A stretch of 64,000 nucleotides of DNA from Chloroflexia bacterium SDU3-3 (GCA_009268125.1 WBOU01000011.1:124001-188000), one strand, 5' to 3'; shown: positions 8,013 through 18,877, counted from the stretch's first letter. Numbers and translations: made by a program. Notes: generated by a model not told the origin, from the sequence alone.

Positions 8013-8861
8013 CTAGCCCTTCACCGCGCCAGCCGTCAGACCCGTCACGATCTGCTTCTCGGCAAACAGGTAGAACACGATCGTTGGGATAAGCGAGAGC
8101 GAGATGAAGGCCAGGATCTTCACCCAGTCGGACCCAAACTGGCCCTGGAACTGCATGATCCCCAACGGCAGTGTCCAGATTGAGGTGTCGTTCAGCACCA
8201 GCAGCGGTAGGAAGAAGGCATTCCAGCTGCTGACCATGGTCAGCACCACCACCGCAGCCAGCGCTGGGCGCACCAGCGGCAGCATGATCCGCCAGAAGAA
8301 GCCAAACGTGGTCGCGCCATCGATCGCGCTCGCATCCTCCAGCTCCTTGGGCACGCTCGCGAAGAAATTGCGCAAGATGAGGATGTTGCCCGGCAGGCCA
8401 AAGGCCACCTGCGGGATGATCACGCCCCACAGGCTGTCTACCAAGTGCGCGCTGCGCAGCGTGATGTAGAGCGGCAGCATGGCCACCGTGATCGGGAACA
8501 GCAGGCCCAGCGTGAAGAAGTTGAACAGCAGCTCACGGCCCCGGAACTCGATACGGGCAAACACGAAGGCGGGCATCGCCGCCAGCACCACCACGCCCAG
8601 CGCCGATGCGACTGTCACCATGGTGCTATTGGAGAGCTGCTGCCAGAACGACGAGCTGAACAGCACCTCGGAGTAGTTGGTCAAGATCACGGTCTTGGGC
8701 AGCGCAAAGGGGTTATTCTGCAGGTCGGCGTTGGTCTTGAAGCCGCCCAGCACCGCCGTGATCAGCGGCACGATGATGATGAGCGATAGCAGCACCGCCA
8801 GCACATATTTGAGCGCAAGAATCAGTCTATTCTGATAGGAAACAACGGGTTGGCTTATCAT
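8013..8861 (-). CDS. Sugar ABC transporter permease, MalG/CarQ type
   Basis: The start at 8861 (MISQPVVS) has CAGGAG seven bases upstream and is preferred over an upstream ATG at 8900 that overlaps the previous gene. The 282-residue product has six hydrophobic helices. Near residue 190 it carries the permease EAA loop (EDASAIDGATTFGFFWRI) that docks on the ATPase, and the C-terminus LTAGAVKG is typical of the family. It is the last gene of an operon with a second permease (16 bases upstream) and a binding lipoprotein. No ATP-binding subunit is encoded, so a shared MsiK-like ATPase elsewhere is expected. Its stop codon abuts a dispersed repeat. Confidence 0.93.
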   Translation of the reverse strand: MISQPVVSYQNRLILALKYVLAVLLSLIIIVPLITAVLGGFKTNADLQNNPFALPKTVILTNYSEVLFSSSFWQQLSNSTMVTVASALGVVVLAAMPAFVFARIEFRGRELLFNFFTLGLLFPITVAMLPLYITLRSAHLVDSLWGVIIPQVAFGLPGNILILRNFFASVPKELEDASAIDGATTFGFFWRIMLPLVRPALAAVVVLTMVSSWNAFFLPLLVLNDTSIWTLPLGIMQFQGQFGSDWVKILAFISLSLIPTIVFYLFAEKQIVTGLTAGAVKG

Positions 8862-8877
8862 AGCGATCTCCTGATGC

Positions 8878-9810
8878 CTAGTCGCGCTGTTTGGATGCAA
8901 ACTGGTAGATCATGGAAAATCCCAAGCAGAAGATGAAGATCGCAATAGCAACCGAGCTTCCATAGCCGATAGAGAAGCGCTGGAAGCCATACTTATACAT
9001 ATAGGTCGCCATGGTCTCGCTGGCATTCACCGGGCCGCCGGTCGTCATCACCCACACCAGGTCGAAGATCTGGATGGAGCCAAGCGCCGACAGATAGACC
9101 GCCAGCCGCGCCGTGCTGCCCATCAGCGGGATGATGATGCGCGTGGTGATCTGGGCGGATGTCGCGCCGTCGATCGCGGCGGCCTCCTCCAGCTCTACCG
9201 GCACATCTTGCAGCGCCGCTAGGAACAGCAGCAGGTGCAGCCCAAAGTACTTCCACGTCATCACCACAAACAGCGCCACCAGCACCGTCTTGGGGTTGCC
9301 CAGCCAGCCCTGCGCCGTGAAGCCGGGGATGAGGTGCGACAGGATGCTGTTGAGCAGGCCGCCGTCGGCCTTGTAGATGAAATTCCAGATCACGCCGGTG
9401 ACCACATCGGAAAGCACGTAGGGCAGAAAGAACAGCGTGCGGAACACGGTCTTGCCGCGCAGGCCCTTGTTCACCAGCAGCGCCAGCCCCAGGGCCAGCG
9501 GCAGCTGGATGGCGATCGAGAGCACCACGATCACGATGTTGTGGAGTAGCGCGCCCTGGAAAACTTTATCGCTAAAGATACGGATAAAATTATCAAGCCC
9601 AACGAAATTTGTCGGCGAGCCAAGGCCATTCCATTTAAAAAAGCTATAGTAGGCCGCCTGCACCACTGGCATCAGCACAAAGATCGTATAAATAATCGCG
9701 GCGGGGAGCAGGAACAGCGTCACTGTCCCGATCTTCTCGACATTTACCCGACGCCCACGCCGCGCCTGCGCTGGGATAGCCACTGGCTGGCTTGTATTCG
9801 ATGACCGCAT
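8878..9810 (-). CDS. Sugar ABC transporter permease, MalF/UgpA type
   Basis: The 310-residue protein has an N-terminal cytoplasmic basic patch (ARRGRRVNVEK) and six membrane helices starting near residue 27. The EAA loop is EEAAAIDGATSAQITTRI at about residues 210-228. It pairs with the MalG-type permease downstream to form the channel of an importer for oligosaccharides or glycosides. It lies 61 bases after the binding-protein gene in the same operon. The sugar cannot be named from sequence; the LacI-like operator upstream is consistent with induction by a carbohydrate. Confidence 0.93.
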   Translation of the reverse strand: MRSSNTSQPVAIPAQARRGRRVNVEKIGTVTLFLLPAAIIYTIFVLMPVVQAAYYSFFKWNGLGSPTNFVGLDNFIRIFSDKVFQGALLHNIVIVVLSIAIQLPLALGLALLVNKGLRGKTVFRTLFFLPYVLSDVVTGVIWNFIYKADGGLLNSILSHLIPGFTAQGWLGNPKTVLVALFVVMTWKYFGLHLLLFLAALQDVPVELEEAAAIDGATSAQITTRIIIPLMGSTARLAVYLSALGSIQIFDLVWVMTTGGPVNASETMATYMYKYGFQRFSIGYGSSVAIAIFIFCLGFSMIYQFASKQRD

Positions 9811-9871
9811 AGATTGCCTCTTTTGCGCGCATCGGCCCCGCTGTGGGGGCCGATGCGCGTGAACGTTGCGC

Positions 9872-11272
9872 CTACTTCAGTTCCTGCGCCGCAGTGGCCT
9901 CGATCTGGGCGGCAGCGTCCTCGGGGGTGGCGCTACCGGCAAAGATCGTCTGCGTGGCATCGTTGATCGTCTGCCCCACCGCAGGAGGCATGTACTGATC
10001 GTAGTAGAGCTGGAAGTACTTGGCGTTGGCGGTGGCCTGCTGCACCTGCTTGAGCAGCGGGTCGGTCATAGCGGTCTCCGCGCCCTTGACCACCGGCGGC
10101 ACGGCGATGTTGGCAGCGGCCATCTTGGTCTGGTTCTCGACGCTGGTCAGCCAGCGAACGAACTCGATCGCCTCCGGCGCGGCGTTCTTGCCGATGGCAA
10201 AGCCGTCGCCGCCGCCCAGCACATCCGAGGCGTCGCCCTTGCCGCCCTCGACGGACGGGAAGGGGAACCAGCCCAGGCTCTTGTAGTAGGCGTCCTTGTC
10301 CTCGGCGCTGTCGGCGGCGCTGCCCGGCTCCCACTGGCCCATCAGCTCCATGGCGGCCTTGCCATTGCCGCTCAGCGTGGCCGACTCGGTGAAGCCGTCG
10401 CCCAGGAAGCCCTCCTGAAAGGGCTGGAGGTCAACCAGCTCCTTGAGGCGCTTGCCCGCATCCACAAACACGGGGTCGCTGAAGCTGCCCTGGCGGCTAT
10501 AGGCCTTGTCGAAGGCATCCTTGCCGCCCAGGCGCACGGCCAGGTACTCCCAGTAGAACGCGCCCGGCCACTTGTCCTTGCCGCCCAGCGCGATCGGGGT
10601 GATGCCAGCGGCCTTGAGCTGCTTCACCACCTCAAGGAACTCGGCCCAGGTGGTGGGGGTTGCGGCGATATTGGCCTTCTGGAAGAGATCCTTGTTGTAC
10701 CAGAAGCCGATCATGCCCACGCGCCAGGGCACGCCGTAGAATTTGCCATCTGAACCGAAGATCGACAGCGGCGCGGCCTGGAAGCTGTCGCCCCAGCCGT
10801 CCTGCTTGAGCGCCTCGGTCAGATCCTGCACAAGGCCGGCCTCGGCGTACTGCTGCAGCGTGCCGCCGCCCCAGGTCTGGAAGATATCTGGTGGGTTGCC
10901 CGACTGCATCGCCGTGGCAAGCTTGGTCTTGAAAGCCTCGTTCTCAAGGACGGTGATCTCGATCTGGACGTTTGGGTGATCCTTCATGTAGAGCGCGGCC
11001 ATGTCGTCCCAGTTCTTCTTGTCGACATCTGCGGTCGAGATGTGCCACCAGACGACCTTGACCTTCTGGCCATTGTCGGTGCTGGGCGCGGCGGTGGCGG
11101 CGGCGGGTGCGCTGGTGGCGGCGCTGCCGGGCTGATCGGCGGGTGCGCTGGTGGGCTGGGTGGTGGATGTGGGCGCGGGGCCGCCGCAGGCGCTGAGCAT
11201 GGAGAGCACCATGCCACATGTCAGGGCCAGCGAGGGAAGACGGCGCAACGAGGCCAGGGGGTGTGCCAACAT
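9872..11272 (-). CDS. Extracellular sugar-binding lipoprotein of ABC transporter
   Basis: The start is set at 11272 (MLAHPLAS) because AAGGAG lies six bases upstream; an earlier in-frame ATG at 11290 lacks this. The signal ends in the lipobox LSACGG with Cys29 as the lipidation site, followed by a Thr/Pro/Ala-rich tether of about 45 residues. The mature part shows the family 1 solute-binding pattern, including KVKVVWWH, MAALYMKDHPNVQIEI, GNPPDIFQTWGGG and the WRVGMIGFWYN cleft region. It is the first gene of the operon with two permeases, behind a consensus promoter with an operator over the start site. Confidence 0.94.
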   Translation of the reverse strand: MLAHPLASLRRLPSLALTCGMVLSMLSACGGPAPTSTTQPTSAPADQPGSAATSAPAAATAAPSTDNGQKVKVVWWHISTADVDKKNWDDMAALYMKDHPNVQIEITVLENEAFKTKLATAMQSGNPPDIFQTWGGGTLQQYAEAGLVQDLTEALKQDGWGDSFQAAPLSIFGSDGKFYGVPWRVGMIGFWYNKDLFQKANIAATPTTWAEFLEVVKQLKAAGITPIALGGKDKWPGAFYWEYLAVRLGGKDAFDKAYSRQGSFSDPVFVDAGKRLKELVDLQPFQEGFLGDGFTESATLSGNGKAAMELMGQWEPGSAADSAEDKDAYYKSLGWFPFPSVEGGKGDASDVLGGGDGFAIGKNAAPEAIEFVRWLTSVENQTKMAAANIAVPPVVKGAETAMTDPLLKQVQQATANAKYFQLYYDQYMPPAVGQTINDATQTIFAGSATPEDAAAQIEATAAQELK

Positions 11273-11406
11273 GCGAAACTCCTTCGTCATGACAAACTAC
11301 ATCGTTTATGCCGAGACAGCAGACAGGTTTCCTGTACGAGAAGCACCCCGTTAGGGTGTGGGCGTAGCAACCTCCTTCTACGAGCAAGTCAGTTACGTTC
11401 TGTTTC

Positions 11407-11420
11407 TGTAAACGTTTTCA
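11407..11420 (-). promoter_or_regulatory. LacI/CcpA-like operator
   Basis: TGTAAACGTTTTCA fits the catabolite-responsive element consensus TGWAANCGNTNWCA at every position and is a near-perfect palindrome around the central CG. It begins about nine bases after the -10 box of the sugar transporter promoter, so a bound LacI-family repressor would block initiation. No LacI gene is in the window. Confidence 0.75.
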
Positions 11421-11428
11421 GTACCAAA

Positions 11429-11457
11429 ACGATAGCATTACCGCCACGCTTTGTCAA
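11429..11457 (-). promoter_or_regulatory. Sigma-70-type promoter of the sugar ABC operon
   Basis: On the minus strand a perfect TTGACA (11457-11452) is followed after 17 bases by TATCGT (11434-11429). The start site should fall near 11422, giving a leader of about 150 bases to the binding-protein gene. Confidence 0.7.
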
Positions 11458-11521
11458 GACTGTTTTTTTTGTTTAATCGGGCACATCTTTCCGCAGCAGG
11501 CCATAGCCCGCCCATGCCACC

Positions 11522-11570
11522 CTGGGGCCACACGCCAAAGGCGGCCCCAGCCTGCGCCAGGAGCCGCCTT
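11522..11570 (-). terminator. Possible terminator after ABC exporter genes
   Basis: Two overlapping alternative stems are present: CTGGGGCC / GGCCCCAG (11522-11550) and AAGGCGGC / GCCGCCTT (11538-11570). They lie 32-80 bases downstream of the permease stop on the minus strand. There is no T-run, so confidence is low. Confidence 0.3.
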
Positions 11571-11601
11571 CCAGCAAGCAATGCAGCTTTTCTGCACGCG
11601 C

Positions 11602-12372
11602 CTAACCCGCATCGCGCAGCGACAGGTGCCAGGCCCCGAGGGCCGCCACCGCCACCCCGCCCAGCATGCCCAGCAGCAGCGGCTGGGCCATCTGCACCTG
11701 CGCCTCGCCAATAAAGTGCATCATCCCATTCAGCGGCAGGCTCCACGGGAACACGCGCACCGCCAGGCTGTCGCTGCCGCCCATGTCGATCAGAAAGCCA
11801 GCCACGCTGGCCACCATGCCTACCCCCAGCGAAAGGGTGTAGCTTGGCCAGCGGATGCTCACATACAGATGCAGCGCCAGCATCAGCCACGACATGCCGA
11901 AGGTGTAGGCCAGCATCTGCGCCACCTGCGCCCACGGCGGCTGCGGCCAGCTGATCGAGGGGAGCGGCAGGGCGCTCATGCCCGCCATGGCCAGCCAAGC
12001 GAAGCCCATCAGGGCCAGGAAGCTCAGCGCGATCATGCCCAGGGCGACCAGCTGCTTGGCCAGATAGATGGCCCAGCGCGGCGTGGGCTGGGCGTAGAGG
12101 TGCTTCCAGGCATGCTGGTCGTGCTCCATCCCGCCCAGCAGCGCGGTCTCCAGCGTGATAAACAGCGGCAGCATCAGCATCAGCCAGAAGGCGAAGGTGT
12201 TCTGCAGCACCAGCTGGGTGCCATCCACTGCCTCGGCCTGCGGATTGCCGCTCTTGTTCAGGATGATAAACACCTGGAGCTGCACCACCACCAGCGGGGC
12301 GATGAACACCATCCACAGGGCCAGCGTCCGACGAAGCTTGATCAGCTCGGCGGCCAGCGCGCGAACAAACAT
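11602..12372 (-). CDS. ABC-2 type transporter permease
   Basis: The 256-residue protein starts with FVRALAAELIKLRRT, the cytoplasmic elbow found in ABC-2 permeases of lantibiotic-immunity and antibiotic exporters. Six hydrophobic helices follow (about residues 18-38, 60-78, 105-135, 145-168, 180-198 and 225-245). It lies two bases after the ATPase gene, so the pair is translationally linked and should form one exporter. The substrate is unknown. Only one permease gene is present, so the pump would be a homodimer. Confidence 0.88.
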   Translation of the reverse strand: MFVRALAAELIKLRRTLALWMVFIAPLVVVQLQVFIILNKSGNPQAEAVDGTQLVLQNTFAFWLMLMLPLFITLETALLGGMEHDQHAWKHLYAQPTPRWAIYLAKQLVALGMIALSFLALMGFAWLAMAGMSALPLPSISWPQPPWAQVAQMLAYTFGMSWLMLALHLYVSIRWPSYTLSLGVGMVASVAGFLIDMGGSDSLAVRVFPWSLPLNGMMHFIGEAQVQMAQPLLLGMLGGVAVAALGAWHLSLRDAG

Positions 12373-12374
12373 GG

Positions 12375-13295
12375 CTAGATCCTTTCTCCAGCGGTGGCGC
12401 TGGTCAGCTGCATAAACTGGGCCTCAAGCGAGAAGCCCTGCTCGCTCACGTGGGTCACATCGAGGTCGGCGCGCACCAGCATGCGCGTGATCGCGGCCAT
12501 GTCGATCGGGGTATCGCTGGAGACCGCCAGCATGCCGTCGGCGCGGGCGGCGGGGGCGTAGCCCGCCTGGCGCAGCAGCTGCGCGGCCCGCTCGGGCTGG
12601 GCTGCGCCGATCAGGGCGGTGCGCGTGTGGCGCTGGCGCAGGTCTTCTAGCGCGCCCTGGAACAGCATGCGGCCCTGCTGGATGATGCCCACGTGGCTGG
12701 CCACCTGCTCGATCTCGCCCAGCAGATGGCTGGAGATGAACACGGTGATGCCGTGCTGCTCGGGCAGGCGCTGGATGAGCGTGCGGATCTCGTGGATGCC
12801 CGCCGGGTCAAGGCCGTTGGTCGGCTCGTCGAGGATGAGCAGGCGCGGCCCGCCCAGCAGGGCCAGGGCCAGGGCCAAGCGCTGGCGCATGCCCAGCGAG
12901 TAGCCGCGCACCCGCCGATCGGCGTGGGGGCGCATCTCCACAATCTCCAGCGCGCGGTCGACCTCGGCGCGGGGCAGGCCGCGCAGCAGCCGCGTGATAT
13001 CCATGTTCTCGCGACCCGTCAGGTGCGGGTAGAGCGATGGCAGCTCGACCAGCGCGCCGATCTGGCCCAGCGTGGCTGTGCGGTCGCCGCCCAGCGGCTG
13101 GCCGAAGATCTGCACGCTGCCCGCGTGGGGGCGGATGAGGCCCAGCAGCATGCGGATGGTGGTCGATTTCCCCGCGCCGTTCGGCCCCAGGAAGCCGTAG
13201 ACGCTCTGGTAGGGCACACACAGGTCAAGATCAGCCACGGCGGTGGAGCGGCCAAACCGCCGGGTCAGATGTGCAGTCTCAATGGCATAGGTCAT
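12375..13295 (-). CDS. ABC transporter ATP-binding protein (exporter)
   Basis: The 306-residue ATPase has Walker A GPNGAGKST (about residues 38-46), signature YSLGMRQRLALALALLG (about 131-147), Walker B LLILDEPTNGLDP and the switch histidine in VFISSHLLGEIE. The C-terminal 80 residues form the extra domain seen in DrrA/CcmA-like and bacitracin-type exporters. It is co-transcribed with the ABC-2 permease downstream. The start at 13295 follows a gene-free, repeat-filled spacer. Drug, peptide or lipid export are all possible. Confidence 0.92.
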   Translation of the reverse strand: MTYAIETAHLTRRFGRSTAVADLDLCVPYQSVYGFLGPNGAGKSTTIRMLLGLIRPHAGSVQIFGQPLGGDRTATLGQIGALVELPSLYPHLTGRENMDITRLLRGLPRAEVDRALEIVEMRPHADRRVRGYSLGMRQRLALALALLGGPRLLILDEPTNGLDPAGIHEIRTLIQRLPEQHGITVFISSHLLGEIEQVASHVGIIQQGRMLFQGALEDLRQRHTRTALIGAAQPERAAQLLRQAGYAPAARADGMLAVSSDTPIDMAAITRMLVRADLDVTHVSEQGFSLEAQFMQLTSATAGERI

Positions 13296-13390
13296 GCTGC
13301 GGTGTCACCTCGCGCTGCGCCGCCGTCCGTCGGGCGGGCACACAGCATAGACACCGCCGCAGCGCGATTTGTGACAGCAGCGCGGGAAGC

Positions 13391-13503
13391 GTTTACCACC
13401 AAGGCTCCAAGACACCAAGGAAGAAAAGAAGGGCGAATACCATGAAGACACGAAGGCGCGAAGGGAAAACCGATTCACCGCCAAGGCACGAAGGAAGGAA
13501 AAA
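13391..13503 (+). repeat. CACGAAGG/CACCAAGG-type interspersed repeat
   Basis: Degenerate short units such as TTTACCACCAAGG, CACCAAGGAAG, GACACGAAGGCGCGAAGG and CACCGCCAAGGCACGAAGG run across this stretch. The same string type occurs at 20968, 21405, 42683, 46535, 52735 and, reversed, 27379. It lies upstream of a dispersed element copy. I recall similar strings as common in environmental bacterial genomes. Confidence 0.75.
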
Positions 13504-13606
13504 GTGATCTGTCTACGCTGGGCAAGGCCTTCCCGCTACGGTGTGGATCATGGCCAGCAGGCATTTAGGCGCACCTTCGCCGGATGGGCCAGGCCGCATG
13601 CATTTT

Positions 13607-13663
13607 GCCTTCCGGTGCGACGCAATCGCCTTCCGGTGCGACGCAATCGCCTTCCGACGTAAC
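13607..13663 (+). repeat. Tandem repeat, 21-bp period, about 2.7 copies
   Basis: Two identical 21-base units with the core CCTTCCGGTGCGACGC and a diverged third partial unit are arranged head to tail. They sit between a reversed element fragment (13566-13594) and the full copy starting at 13671. Confidence 0.85.
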
Positions 13664-13670
13664 AAAAAAT

Positions 13671-13966
13671 CCTACCCGACCCATGCGGCGAAGGCGCTGC
13701 GAGAGTCTTGATGGCCATATGCACGAACAATAGCAGCCAGCGAGCAGCATAGGAACGCCCAAAGTTGGGGGTTCCAAGGGGGCATCGCCCCCTCGCGGGG
13801 TCACTCGGGCTGACCCCTAGTCGCCGCCCGCGCAGGGTACCCACCCACCAACATAGAGGACCTATCATCATCGAAGCACAACCGGTCGGCCCGACCGAGC
13901 AACGCTAAAAGCATTGCCTACGGTCGACCCGACGCGGAAACGCCCGCAAAAGTGACACCATGTGAG
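13671..13966 (+). repeat. Dispersed hairpin-rich intergenic element, copy 2
   Basis: All landmarks are present: CCCATGCGGCGAAGG, GGCCATATGCACGAAC, the GGGGGCATCGCCCCC hairpin, a decayed GGGCTGACCCC arm, CCGGTCGGCCCGACCG, AAGCATTGCCTACGGTCGA and AAAAGTGACACCATGTGAG. Together with the upstream repeats it fills the 773-base spacer between 13296 and 14068, where no gene is visible. Confidence 0.85.
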
Positions 13967-14015
13967 TCATCCACCCGCCAGCTAAAAACCACCGCGTGAG
14001 GGAAGCCCCTAGCTA

Positions 14016-14024
14016 TGCTATCAT
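14016..14024 (+). promoter_or_regulatory. Extended -10 promoter element
   Basis: TGCTATCAT, followed by AGG, lies 45 bases before the membrane protein start at 14069 and matches the motif found at 1692 and 18194. Confidence 0.45.
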
Positions 14025-14068
14025 AGGCCTAACATTCTCCTTCGCCAACAAACAGTGAGAAGGCCGCT

Positions 14069-14996
14069 ATGAATCATATGCCAAACGAGCACATCGGCAC
14101 GCTGCGTATCCTTGACCGCGCGCTGTGGCGCTACCGCGCGCACTGGTGGCAGGCCAGCGGGATCGTGGCCGCGCTCTACCTTCCGTGGTTCTGCCTCATG
14201 CTGGCGGTTAGCCAGCTGGCCCCGCTCGCGCTGGTCGCTGGCTATGGGTGGCATATCGCCAGCACCCACTTCGACGTGCTCAATCTGCCCAAACTATCGG
14301 ATCTGCTCAATGCGCCCATACTCGTCGTGCTGATGATCGTGCAGGAGCTTGCGGTCTTCCCAATCATCTGCGGCGCGCTGGTCGCCGCCACATCCACGGG
14401 CGACGGGCAGCCCAAGCTGGGGATCTGGGATACCTACCGCCGCATACGGGGGCAGATCGGGCCGATCTGCATGGCGGCCATGCTGCCCGTGGCGCTCTGG
14501 CAGCTGGCGCTGATCGCGGCGCGCACGGGTATCCCTGCCCAGCTGACCATGATGGCGGGATTTTCCGCCTGGGGCTTGGCTAACACGACCCTCCACCCCA
14601 TCTACCTGCCGCTCGCCGCCGCGCTGGGCGCTGGGGCGCTGCTCTTCAGCCTGGCCGTGCCTGCGGCGGTGATCGATGGGCTGAGCGCCGCGCAGGCATG
14701 GAACAGGAGCATGCGCCTGGTGACGCGCCACTTCTGGCAGGTGGCTGGCGTCACCACCATCGGCGCTCTGCTCACCTACATCCTCATCCGCAGTGTATCC
14801 ATCCTGATGGCCGTCATCGGCCTCTACAGCATTCAATTCCTCGTTTGGCACATGCTAGAGCGCTTTATCATCGAGCTTGTCTGGTCGCAGCTCGCGTGGA
14901 TCTTCGCCATGCCCATCCTCACCATCGCGCGCGCCCAGCTCTACCTCGCCCTCGCCTCGGAGGAAGCGCCCGCGCTCCCCCCGAGGGTGCCAAACC

Positions 14997-15016
<20 letters not shown>
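14069..15016 (+). CDS. Multi-pass membrane protein of unknown function
   Basis: The 315-residue protein has six or seven hydrophobic segments (about residues 30-55, 85-110, 140-160, 165-185, 190-215, 235-265 and 270-290). The arrangement, with SAAQAWNRSMRLVTRHFWQV before a late pair of helices, resembles the glycerophosphodiester-phosphodiesterase membrane domain family (an UPF0259/DUF975-like fold). That assignment is tentative. No catalytic residues are visible. Its 3' end overlaps that of the convergent UvrA-like gene by 20 bases. It has an extended -10 promoter upstream and an AGAAGG ribosome binding site. Confidence 0.65.
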
Positions 15017-17231
<2,215 letters not shown>

Positions 17232-17377
17232 TGCTCCTCCTTCGCGAGACAGCGGCGCACCCCCGCGCGGCGGCCTGGCCTCCGGCGGTTGGGTGGAAAA
17301 TGAAGATGAGTTCTACGTGGGGGACGCTGCCTGCACTGCTTGACTACCTCGACCATTCTAGAACATGCATGCAACAT

Positions 17378-17407
17378 TTGAGACTTTTCCCTGTTCTATG
17401 GTATGCT
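17378..17407 (+). promoter_or_regulatory. Promoter of the MerR-type regulator
   Basis: TTGAGA (17378-17383) and TATGCT (17402-17407) are separated by 18 bases. A slightly long spacer is the layout used at promoters activated by MerR-family proteins, so this could be autoregulated; the palindrome in the spacer is weak. Confidence 0.4.
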
Positions 17408-17456
17408 CTGGCCTTGCAATGCGTGGCAAGTCTCCACTACCAACACCGGGTTTGAC

Positions 17457-18224
17457 ATGACCGTTCGCGCCAACCTCCGCACCATCGATCTGGCCCAGGC
17501 CGAGGGCATCAGCGTGCAGCTGGTGCGCAACTACGAGGCCAGCGGCATGATCCCCACGGCCCAGCGCACGCCCAGCGGCTACCGCCGCTACACCCAGCAG
17601 CACCTCGATGCCCTGCGCGCCGCCCGCCAGATGGCCGAGGCCTACGGCAGCCCCACCGCCCGCCAGATCATGCGGGCCGTGCACAGCGGCGCGTGGCCCC
17701 AGGCCCTGGCCATGGTAGATGAGCGCCACGCCCAGCAGGCCAGGGCGCGCGCCCACCTGGCCCAGACCCAGGCCGCCCTGGGCGTGCTGGCCGCCCACCC
17801 GCCCGCGCCCCACGCCGCCGCGCCGCTGCGCGTGGGGGCCGCCGCCCAGCTGGTGGGCATCCGCATCTCGGCGCTGCGCTTCTGGGAGCAGCAGGGCCTG
17901 GTGCGGCCCGCCCGCGAGCGCGGCAGCAACTACCGCACCTACGACGAGCGCCAGATCCGCCGCCTGCGCGCGGTGGCCCTGCTGCGCCAGGCCGGCTACG
18001 ACTTCGACACCATCCGCACCACCCTCGACGAGCTGGAGCACGGCACCCCGCAGCGCGCGGTGGCCGCCATCCAGCAGCGCAGCGCCACCCTGGCCGCCGC
18101 CAGCTGGCGGGCCATGGCCGCCCTGGCCGCACTGCACGCCTACATGCGCGCCCACCTGGGCGACCCGCCCCCGCACGACGGTGGCCCTGTTGGTGCTATC
18201 ATAGAACCCTCGCAGCCATTGTAG
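17457..18224 (+). CDS. MerR-family regulator with two MerR DNA-binding domains
   Basis: The start is set at 17457 (MTVRANLR). The 255-residue protein has two winged-helix MerR modules. The first, residues about 7-75, reads TIDLAQAEGISVQLVRNYE, then GMIPTAQRTPSGYRRYT. The second, about 120-190, reads VGAAAQLVGIRISALRFWE, then GLVRPARERGSNYRTY. Most MerR proteins have one such module and bind as dimers; a tandem pair could bind a full operator as a monomer or two different sites. No metal-binding cysteines are present. It is divergent from the UvrA-like gene and 16 bases upstream of mscL on the same strand. Confidence 0.85.
   Translation: MTVRANLRTIDLAQAEGISVQLVRNYEASGMIPTAQRTPSGYRRYTQQHLDALRAARQMAEAYGSPTARQIMRAVHSGAWPQALAMVDERHAQQARARAHLAQTQAALGVLAAHPPAPHAAAPLRVGAAAQLVGIRISALRFWEQQGLVRPARERGSNYRTYDERQIRRLRAVALLRQAGYDFDTIRTTLDELEHGTPQRAVAAIQQRSATLAAASWRAMAALAALHAYMRAHLGDPPPHDGGPVGAIIEPSQPL
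18194..18202 (+). promoter_or_regulatory. Extended -10 promoter element
   Basis: TGCTATCATAG lies inside the last codons of the MerR-type gene and 38 bases before mscL. It suggests that mscL has its own promoter. Confidence 0.4.
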
Positions 18225-18240
18225 GAAAGGAGCGCAGACC

Positions 18241-18720
18241 ATGGCAGAGTTCCCCGCAGGGCTTGGCGGCCCGGTCAACCTGGTGAAGAACGCAGGTAAA
18301 GAGCTGGGCGGATTCCGGAAGTTCCTGTTGCGCGGCAATGTGGTGGATCTGGCGGTGGGTGTGGTGATCGGCGCGGCCTTCAGCGATGTGATCAACGCGA
18401 TTGTGAAGGGCCTGCTCACCCCGCTGATCGGCCTGTTCGGCGGCGGGCCGAACCTCTCCAGCTGGGTGGTGGGCGTGGGCAGCCAGCAGTTCCTGGTGGG
18501 CGAGGTGCTCAACGCCCTGATCGCCTTCATACTGATGGCCGCCGTGATCTACTTCCTGATCGTGCTGCCCGTGAACAAGCTGATGGACCGCTACCAGCCC
18601 GCGCCCAAGCCCGCCCCGGTCAAAGAGTGCCCCGAGTGCCTCAGCTCCATCCCCGAGGCGGCGCGGCGCTGCCGCGACTGCGGGGCGCAGCTCATCCAGC
18701 CGCCCACAACACCGGCTTAA
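18241..18720 (+). CDS. mscL: Large-conductance mechanosensitive channel MscL with C-terminal zinc ribbon
   Basis: MscL opens under membrane tension and releases solutes during osmotic downshock. The N-terminal GGFRKFLLRGNVVDLAVGVVIG (about residues 22-43) is the amphipathic S1 helix plus the pore-lining first membrane helix, and the second helix covers about 90-115. Usual bacterial MscL has about 135-150 residues and ends in a cytoplasmic helix bundle. Here the end is replaced by CPEC...CRDC (residues about 128-148), a zinc-ribbon knuckle. The start at 18241 has AAAGGAG upstream. It may also be transcribed with the MerR gene. Confidence 0.94.
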   Translation: MAEFPAGLGGPVNLVKNAGKELGGFRKFLLRGNVVDLAVGVVIGAAFSDVINAIVKGLLTPLIGLFGGGPNLSSWVVGVGSQQFLVGEVLNALIAFILMAAVIYFLIVLPVNKLMDRYQPAPKPAPVKECPECLSSIPEAARRCRDCGAQLIQPPTTPA

Positions 18721-18877
18721 CCGAATGCCTATCGTTTGTTGACCTCCTGTTCAAGCGGCCATAACACCATCTGGGTAGCCTAGCCCCAGCTTCAGCGCAG
18801 GTGCGTTGCGGGGCTAGGTGGCCCCGCGCCCGCTGGGCCTCCCGATGGTGTCTGCCGCGAGGGCAGGAGGTAGCTTC

